Assembly (NCBI GenBank): GCA_017577345.1
Contig: PITX01000021.1
Location: 1-11,282, forward strand
DNA: 11,282 nucleotides
Direction of reading: 5' to 3'
Source: Clostridiales bacterium
GTDB lineage: Bacteria > Bacillota > Clostridia > Oscillospirales > Oscillospiraceae
The notes beneath the pieces were generated by a model. The model was not told the origin of the DNA, ran no database searches, and saw only the letters and a list, made by a program, of their open reading frames with translations. This document shows, piece by piece, positions 7,319 through 11,282 of the stretch. The first letter of the stretch is position 1, and the number at the start of each line of letters is the position of its first letter. A program made the translations under genes and the position numbers.

Positions 7319-7358
7319 GACCAAGAGACCGTGGGTTCAAGTCCCGCAACCCGGACCA
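7314..7358 (+). other. 3' half of a tRNA-Pro (anticodon TGG): probable attachment-site scar
   Basis: The fragment starts at the anticodon loop TTTGGGA (7314-7320, anticodon TGG at 7316-7318). It continues through the 3' anticodon stem CCAAG, a five-base variable loop, T-stem GTGGG, T-loop TTCAAGT (7336-7342), T-stem CCCGC, acceptor strand AACCCGG (7348-7354), discriminator A and CCA (7356-7358). The 5' half is absent: the bases before it do not pair as an anticodon, D or acceptor stem. This is the pattern left at one end of an element that integrated into the 3' half of a tRNA gene. By geometry the element lies to the left and the intact tRNA-Pro would be beyond the left window edge. tRNA identity is fairly firm; integration is inferred. 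Confidence 0.75.
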
Positions 7359-7360
7359 TC

Positions 7361-7391
7361 AAAAAGCGCCTGCTTCGGCAAGCACTTTTTT
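7361..7391 (+). terminator. Terminator-like hairpin after the tRNA-Pro fragment
   Basis: GCGCCTGC and GCAAGCAC close on a TTCG tetraloop (7374-7377), followed by six T (7386-7391). On the plus strand two C-A mismatches weaken the stem. On the minus strand the same pairs become G-T wobbles and a five-T run follows, so it may work in both directions. It fits the original terminator of the tRNA gene. Confidence 0.55.
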
Positions 7392-7424
7392 GTGGGCAAA
7401 CACTTTTTCAGTGTAGAATCCCTG

Positions 7425-7453
7425 TTGCTTCCGGCAGGACACCTTGCTATAAT
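7425..7453 (+). promoter_or_regulatory. Promoter of the MscS-type channel gene
   Basis: A perfect TATAAT (7448-7453) with extended TG (7445-7446) lies 17 bp after TTGCTT (7425-7430). The predicted start is about 30 bases before the channel ATG. The poor -35 is offset by the extended -10. Confidence 0.6.
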
Positions 7454-7491
7454 ATACCTATAACTCCGAAACAGAGAAAAGGGGAGATATT

Positions 7492-8298
7492 ATGAAAGAT
7501 TTTCTGTCCAAATGCCTTGACTACGGCGTGAGCATCGGCGGAAAGGTCGTGCTGGCACTCGTTGTGCTCGTTGTCGGCTGTCTTATCATCAAGGGCATCA
7601 AGAAGGCACTGGCGAAGGCAGATAAGATTTCAAAGCTCGAAAAGACTGTGCAGAGCTTCGTGAAAAACCTTGTCACCATTCTGCTGTATGTTGTTCTGAT
7701 CATCAGCGTCATCAGTATTCTCGGCATCCCGATGACCTCCGTTATCACCGTGCTTGCCTCCTGCGGTCTGGCGATCGGCCTGTCTCTGCAGGGCGCACTG
7801 AGCAATTTCGCCGGCGGGCTGATGATCCTGATCTTCAAGCCGTTCCGTGTCGGCGACTACATTGATTCCACCGGCGCAGAGGGTACGGTGCGTGAGATCA
7901 GCGTGTTCTATACGACCATCATTACACCGGACAATAAGCGCATTACCGTACCGAACGGCGATTTGATGAATTCCAACATCACCAATTTCAGCACGGAGGA
8001 ATTACGCCGGATCGATTTGGAGTTCAAACTGACGAACGACTGCGATCCCAAGCTGGCGCGGAGCGTACTCTTAGAGGCGGCGGAGAATACGGAGCACATT
8101 CAGAACGAGCCTGCACCCTTTGCACACATGACGGCTGTCGATGATGACACCTATATTTTCACCGTCCGCGCATGGTGCAGGAATGCGGAATACTGGGATG
8201 TCTATTTTGCCCTGTTGGAGAATTGCAGCAACGCGCTTGCCGCACATGGCATTGACGATCCCGAGGAGCGCATCGCAGTTCGTATTGTCAAGGAATGA
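7492..8298 (+). CDS. mscS: MscS-family small-conductance mechanosensitive channel
   Basis: This 268-residue inner-membrane protein should open under membrane tension and release solutes after osmotic downshock. Three membrane segments are visible at about 17-35, 57-78 and 83-115. The third is the Gly/Ala-rich pore helix (SCGLAIGLSLQGALSNFAGG, 90-109) that defines the family. The beta domain follows (FKPFRVGDYI, then the PNG motif at 154-156), and then the alpha/beta C-terminal domain. Length matches minimal MscS proteins of about 270-290 residues. AGGGGAG lies at ribosome-site distance before ATG 7492. It is the first gene on the chromosomal side of the tRNA scar, has its own promoter and ends in a strong terminator, so it is a single-gene unit. 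Family very firm. Confidence 0.93.
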   Translation: MKDFLSKCLDYGVSIGGKVVLALVVLVVGCLIIKGIKKALAKADKISKLEKTVQSFVKNLVTILLYVVLIISVISILGIPMTSVITVLASCGLAIGLSLQGALSNFAGGLMILIFKPFRVGDYIDSTGAEGTVREISVFYTTIITPDNKRITVPNGDLMNSNITNFSTEELRRIDLEFKLTNDCDPKLARSVLLEAAENTEHIQNEPAPFAHMTAVDDDTYIFTVRAWCRNAEYWDVYFALLENCSNALAAHGIDDPEERIAVRIVKE

Positions 8299-8325
8299 GC
8301 TTCCGCCTCGGAAGCTCATTTTTTT
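8295..8325 (+). terminator. Rho-independent terminator of the MscS gene
   Basis: A perfect 10-bp stem (ATGAGCTTCC 8295-8304, GGAAGCTCAT 8310-8319) with loop GCCTC is followed by seven T (8319-8325). The stem includes the TGA stop codon of the channel gene. Confidence 0.9.
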
Positions 8326-8357
8326 AGCAAAAAATGGAAGTCTGCCGCATTTTTTTC

Positions 8358-8386
8358 TTTACAACGGAAATCTCTTTGATTATAAT
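8358..8386 (+). promoter_or_regulatory. Strong promoter of the aspartate aminotransferase gene
   Basis: TTTACA (8358-8363), a 17-bp spacer and TATAAT (8381-8386) form a near-consensus sigma-A promoter. The start would be about 28 bases before the ATG. Confidence 0.75.
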
Positions 8387-8420
8387 GAGAAAAATCCTTT
8401 TTGAGCGTTAGAAAGGCGGC

Positions 8421-9707
8421 ATGGGTATGAACCTTGCATATCGGGAACGGACGCAGGAGGAGCTGCGCCGGGAGCTGGCTGCAGTTCAGCAGCAGTATGA
8501 AGAACTGAAGGCAAAGGGAATGAAGCTGAATATGGCACGCGGCAAGCCGGGCAAGGCACAGCTCGATCTTGTCTCGGATATGCTGCGTATCATTGCAGAT
8601 CCGGACGACTGCATTTCGGATGGTCTCGATGTGCGCAATTACGGCGAACTGACAGGTCTTCCTGCGGCGAAGCGTTTATTTGCGGATATTCTCGGCTGCA
8701 AGCCGGAGGAGTGTTTTATCGGCGGCAATGCGTCATTGCAGTTGATGTACGATACGGTATCCAAGGCGTTCACGCACGGACTTCTGCATTCGGAGCAGCC
8801 GTGGAGCAGGCTGGAGCGTGTCAAATGGCTTTGCCCTGCGCCGGGTTATGACCGCCATTTTAAGGTCACGCAGTCCTTCGGCTGCGAAATGATCACGGTT
8901 CCGATGACGCCGACCGGTCCCGATATGGCTCTGGTGGAGGAGCTGATACGCGATCCCGAGGTCAAGGGTATGTGGTGCGTGCCGAAGTATTCCAACCCCG
9001 ACGGTATCATTTATTCTGACGAAACGGTGCATCGCATTGCCAAGCTGAAGCCTGCGGCACCGGACTTCCTGCTGATGTGGGACAATGCCTACTGCGTCCA
9101 TGAATTCGAGGGCGATTTTGTGCCGTTTGAGGACATCCTGACTCTCTGCCGTGAGGCAGGCAATCCCAATATGGTGTTCGAATACGCCTCTACCTCCAAG
9201 ATCACCTTCCCCGGCGGCGGCATCTCAGTCATGGCATCGTCTGTAGATAATCTGAAATACATGGAAAAACTGGAAACCATCCAGATCATTTCCTATGATA
9301 AGGTCAATCAGCTCCGCCATGTAAAATATCTGCGCGATAAGGAGCACACGCTGGAGCTGATGAAGAAGCATGCGGATATTGTCAGCCCGAAATTCCGCTG
9401 TGTTCTGCGTCATCTGGACGAACAGATCGCACCGCTGGGCATTGCGACCTGGCAGAGACCGAAGGGCGGCTACTTCGTATCGGTCAACACCGAGCCGGGT
9501 CTGGCAAAGCGGACGCTTGCGCTGTGCAGGGAGGCAGGTGTGACGATGACCGGCGCGGGAGCGACTTTTCCGTACGGGATCGACCCTAACGACTCCAATA
9601 TCCGCATTGCCCCGACGCTTCCTCCCGTGGAGGAACTGGAATGCGCGATGGAGATCTTTTGCGTTTGTCTGCGTATGGCGGCACTGGAGAAGCTGATTGC
9701 ATTGTAA
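8421..9707 (+). CDS. aspT: Class Ic (MocR-like) aspartate aminotransferase, PLP-dependent
   Basis: This 428-residue enzyme should exchange the amino group between aspartate and 2-oxoglutarate with pyridoxal phosphate. The PLP-binding lysine is K260 in the STSK motif (257-260). N192 in SNPDG, D221 and Y224 in WDNAY contact the cofactor, and R396 in NIRIAP binds the substrate carboxylate. The N-terminal MARGKPGKAQLDL segment (38-50) and the overall layout match the Aminotran_MocR family typified by the Corynebacterium aspartate aminotransferase, rather than classical AspC. There is no N-terminal DNA-binding domain, so it is an enzyme and not a MocR regulator. AAAGG precedes ATG 8421; ATG 8427 would also be possible. 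It is a single-gene unit between its own promoter and a terminator. Family firm; substrate follows characterised members. Confidence 0.9.
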   Translation: MGMNLAYRERTQEELRRELAAVQQQYEELKAKGMKLNMARGKPGKAQLDLVSDMLRIIADPDDCISDGLDVRNYGELTGLPAAKRLFADILGCKPEECFIGGNASLQLMYDTVSKAFTHGLLHSEQPWSRLERVKWLCPAPGYDRHFKVTQSFGCEMITVPMTPTGPDMALVEELIRDPEVKGMWCVPKYSNPDGIIYSDETVHRIAKLKPAAPDFLLMWDNAYCVHEFEGDFVPFEDILTLCREAGNPNMVFEYASTSKITFPGGGISVMASSVDNLKYMEKLETIQIISYDKVNQLRHVKYLRDKEHTLELMKKHADIVSPKFRCVLRHLDEQIAPLGIATWQRPKGGYFVSVNTEPGLAKRTLALCREAGVTMTGAGATFPYGIDPNDSNIRIAPTLPPVEELECAMEIFCVCLRMAALEKLIAL

Positions 9708-9713
9708 ACAAAG

Positions 9714-9762
9714 AAAAATCCACTGTCTGTGTGTCGTCGGACGCACAGGCAGTGGATTTTTT
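9714..9762. terminator. Bidirectional terminator between convergent genes
   Basis: AAAAATCCACTG (9714-9725) pairs with CAGTGGATTTTT (9750-9761), extended inward by CTGTG/CACAG. An A-run precedes the stem and a T-run follows it, so it can stop the aminotransferase transcript on the plus strand and the regulator transcript on the minus strand. It overlaps the regulator's stop codon. Confidence 0.85.
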
Positions 9763-10108
9763 ACAGGATGCTGTCAAAACGGCGTGCAAATTCTTCTGCG
9801 GCAAATTTTCCCACCGTAGTGCAGTATGCATCATAGGCGGCGAGTAGCTTTTCAGCCTCTGGCGAGAGAGAAGCACCTCCTCCGTTTTTGCCGCCGGTGG
9901 TGGATACCAGCAATTTGAAGCCCAACTCGGCTTCAGAGGATTTGATGACTGTCCACGCCTTGGAGTATGCCATAGCAATCGAAATCGCGGCAGCGCGGAG
10001 CGATCCTTCCTGCTGCACACGGCGCAGAAGCTCGGCAACGCCGGGACCGAAGCATTTTTCTTCTCCGAAGATGCGTACGGACAGTACCGGTCTGAATTTC
10101 TTTTCCAT
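9761..10108 (-). CDS. ModE-type N-terminal winged-helix regulator
   Basis: This 115-residue protein matches the DNA-binding domain of the molybdate regulator ModE. The pattern is FGPGVAELLRRVQQEGSLRAAA (20-41), the recognition helix AYSKAWTVIK (47-56) and the glycine-rich wing STTGGKNGGGASLSPEAEKLL (69-89). The C-terminal molybdate-binding domain of full ModE is absent, so it may sense something else or act constitutively. The frame extends upstream to TTG 10159 and ATG 10147, but ATG 10108 is preferred because the earlier starts lie inside the promoter. No ribosome site precedes ATG 10108, which fits a leaderless mRNA. It diverges from yqeC/yqeB, genes for selenium-dependent molybdenum hydroxylases, which suggests it controls that locus. 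Domain firm, target inferred. Confidence 0.88.
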   Translation of the reverse strand: MEKKFRPVLSVRIFGEEKCFGPGVAELLRRVQQEGSLRAAAISIAMAYSKAWTVIKSSEAELGFKLLVSTTGGKNGGGASLSPEAEKLLAAYDAYCTTVGKFAAEEFARRFDSIL

Positions 10109-10114
10109 GGAAAA

Positions 10115-10144
10115 ATTATAGCATAAGGTCGGCGGCTTCGTCAA
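10115..10144 (-). promoter_or_regulatory. Promoter of the ModE-type gene, predicting a leaderless mRNA
   Basis: On the minus strand TTGACG (10144-10139), an 18-bp spacer and TATAAT (10120-10115) with extended TG form a near-consensus promoter. The -10 ends only six bases before ATG 10108, so transcription should begin at or next to the start codon. Confidence 0.7.
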
Positions 10145-10166
10145 CATTTTTGCTTTCAATGTTGAC
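10140..10166. repeat. Inverted repeat between divergent genes, candidate operator
   Basis: GTCAACAT (10140-10147) and ATGTTGAC (10159-10166) are a perfect 8-bp inverted repeat with an 11-bp spacer. Each arm contains most of the -35 box of one divergent promoter, so a dimer bound here would cover both. The adjacent ModE-type protein is the obvious candidate ligand. Confidence 0.6.
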
Positions 10167-10190
10167 GGAGGGAATGAAATGTGTTATTCT
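10162..10190 (+). promoter_or_regulatory. Promoter of the yqeC-yqeB operon
   Basis: TTGACG (10162-10167), a 17-bp spacer and TATTCT (10185-10190) give a good -35 with a moderate -10. The transcript would start near 10197, about 30 bases before the yqeC ATG. Confidence 0.6.
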
Positions 10191-10225
10191 GTTGTCAGAA
10201 TAACGAAACGGGAACGGAGTTCGCC

Positions 10226-10867
10226 ATGGCGGAATTTGCAAAGCAACTGCATATCAGACCGGGCGTGACGGCGATCATCGGCAGCGGCGGAAAGACAACG
10301 CTGATGTACCGGCTGGCACAGGAGCTGTCTGCCTTCGCATCGGTGATCGTCACGACCTCCACGCACATCTTCCCCCCGGAGCATCTGCCGTGCTTTCTGC
10401 GCACCGGAACGGCAAACGGCGTGATCTGTGTCGGAACACCGAGCGCAGACGGGAAGCTGACCGCGCCGGAGCAGCCGTTTGATGAACTGGCGCGGCTTGC
10501 CGATTTCGTGCTGGTCGAGGCAGACGGTGCCGCAGGAAGACCCCTGAAGGCACATGCACCGCATGAGCCGGTGATACCGGAAAATGCAAATCAGGTCATC
10601 TGCGTTGTGGGTGCCTCAGGCATCGGCAAGCCGGTGGAGCAGTTCGTCCACCGTCCGGAGCTGTTCACACGGCTTTCGGGGGAACAGACTGCTTCGCCGG
10701 AAGCAGTCGCTTGCTTATTAAAAAAAGAACATCTGCACACACAGATATTGATCAATCAGGCCGATACACCGGAAGCCCTTGCCGCGGCGAAGGAGCTGGC
10801 GGCACGGCTTACCTGTCCGGTTACGGTCGCATCAGCGCAAAAAGGAGAGATACTATGCTCGTATTGA
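10226..10867 (+). CDS. yqeC: YqeC family selenium-dependent molybdenum hydroxylase accessory protein
   Basis: This 213-residue protein has a P-loop-like GSGGKTT (19-25) near its N-terminus, VIVTTSTHIFPPEH (40-53), and the family-specific block LVEADGAAGRPLKAH (96-110) followed by HEPVIP. These mark the YqeC family, found with selenium-dependent molybdenum hydroxylases such as xanthine dehydrogenase-like enzymes. Its exact reaction in cofactor maturation is not settled. ATG 10226 is chosen because GGAG sits six bases before it; an earlier in-frame GTG at 10181 would lie upstream of the predicted transcription start. The gene overlaps the next by 13 bases, so the two are co-translated. It is transcribed away from the ModE-type regulator. 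Family firm. Confidence 0.88.
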   Translation: MAEFAKQLHIRPGVTAIIGSGGKTTLMYRLAQELSAFASVIVTTSTHIFPPEHLPCFLRTGTANGVICVGTPSADGKLTAPEQPFDELARLADFVLVEADGAAGRPLKAHAPHEPVIPENANQVICVVGASGIGKPVEQFVHRPELFTRLSGEQTASPEAVACLLKKEHLHTQILINQADTPEALAAAKELAARLTCPVTVASAQKGEILCSY

Positions 10868-11282
10868 TACGCGGCGCCGGTGATCTGGCGTCCGGCATTG
10901 CTCTGCGTCTGCATCACGCGAAGCAGCAGGTTATCATGACAGACCTTGCAAGACCCACGGCGATCCGCAGAACGGTCTGTTTTTCGCAGGCGATCCTGCG
11001 CGGAACGATAACGGTCGAGGATGTGACGGCGGAATTTGCGCAGTCGCCCCGGCAGGCACTTGAGATTTTGAAAAGGGGGAACATTCCCGTTCTGGCAGAC
11101 CCGGAGGCTGCGTGCATTGCCGATTTGAAGCCGGATGCCGTGGTCGATGCCATTCTTGCAAAGCGCAATCTCGGCACGAGGATCACCGATGCTCCCTGCG
11201 TGGTCGGTGTCGGACCCGGGTTTACGGCAGGCGTGGACTGCCATGCCTGCGTGGAGACAATGCGCGGGCATACGCTCGGCAG
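10855..11282 (+). CDS. yqeB: YqeB/EF2563 family selenium-dependent molybdenum hydroxylase system protein, 3' end outside window
   Basis: The first 142 codons are present and the gene runs off the right edge. It opens with LIRGAGDLASGIALRLHHA (4-22), a Rossmann-like dinucleotide-binding start typical of the family. RPTAIRRTVCFSQAI follows near 34-48, and a VVGVGPGFTAG motif near 118-128. EF2563/YqeB proteins are genetic partners of selenium-dependent molybdenum hydroxylases and are thought to help make or insert the labile selenium cofactor. AAGGAG lies at good spacing before ATG 10855. No in-frame TGA is present in the visible part. The rest of the hydroxylase locus probably follows downstream. 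Confidence 0.9.
   Translation, partial: MLVLIRGAGDLASGIALRLHHAKQQVIMTDLARPTAIRRTVCFSQAILRGTITVEDVTAEFAQSPRQALEILKRGNIPVLADPEAACIADLKPDAVVDAILAKRNLGTRITDAPCVVGVGPGFTAGVDCHACVETMRGHTLG

Noticed and set aside
7275..7358. A complete tRNA gene
   Set aside because: No 5' acceptor strand, D-arm or 5' anticodon stem can be built from 7275-7313; only the 3' half is a tRNA.
7086..7362. Two minus-strand frames reading across the tRNA-Pro fragment (product beginning near RVAGLEPT)
   Set aside because: This is the familiar false protein made by the complement of a tRNA 3' end.
9225..9746. Minus-strand frames opposite the aminotransferase
   Set aside because: They are shadows of a gene with all its catalytic residues in place on the plus strand.
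1..11282. CRISPR array, insertion sequence or rRNA
   Set aside because: No regularly spaced repeats, no transposase, no terminal inverted repeats and no rRNA-like segment were seen.

Overview
The window joins two kinds of DNA. The right part (about 7359-11282) looks like ordinary chromosome of a moderately GC-rich low-branching Firmicute, most likely a gut clostridium of the Ruminococcaceae/Oscillospiraceae type. This rests on the flavour of the proteins, AGGAG-type ribosome sites, consensus sigma-A promoters and a selenium-dependent molybdenum hydroxylase accessory locus. The left part (1 to about 7313) is visibly AT-richer over most of its length, has all of its genes on the minus strand, and reads like an integrated genomic island. 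The border is marked by the 3' half of a tRNA-Pro(TGG) gene (7314-7358) with no matching 5' half. Such a scar forms when an integrase recombines into the 3' half of a tRNA gene.

Island, read from right to left. A strong promoter (6936-6908) drives a small Cro/CI-type regulator and a 190-residue protein of unknown function. After a roughly 270-bp gap comes a tightly coupled operon of four genes: a C5-cytosine DNA methyltransferase with a large C-terminal extension, a ParB/Srx-fold protein with a helix-turn-helix, an SNF2-like superfamily 2 helicase/translocase, and a DUF3883 protein with a PD-(D/E)XK-type nuclease core. The last gene runs off the left edge and was recovered by hand translation. 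Reading frames overlap by 1, 4 and 26 bases. The best interpretation is an ATP-dependent restriction-modification or phage-defence system: the methyltransferase marks self DNA, and the helicase plus nuclease destroy unmarked DNA. It is organised like the CglI/NgoAVII systems (methyltransferase, separate helicase, separate nuclease), but with a different nuclease fold and an added ParB-like subunit. This is the candidate little-described system of the window.

Chromosomal side. After the tRNA fragment and a terminator-like hairpin come a small MscS-type mechanosensitive channel, a class Ic (MocR-like) aspartate aminotransferase, a short ModE-type regulator on the opposite strand, and the start of a yqeC-yqeB pair for selenium-dependent molybdenum hydroxylase maturation. 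The regulator and yqeC diverge from a shared 8-bp inverted repeat that contains both -35 boxes. The regulator's -10 box lies so close to its ATG that its mRNA is probably leaderless.
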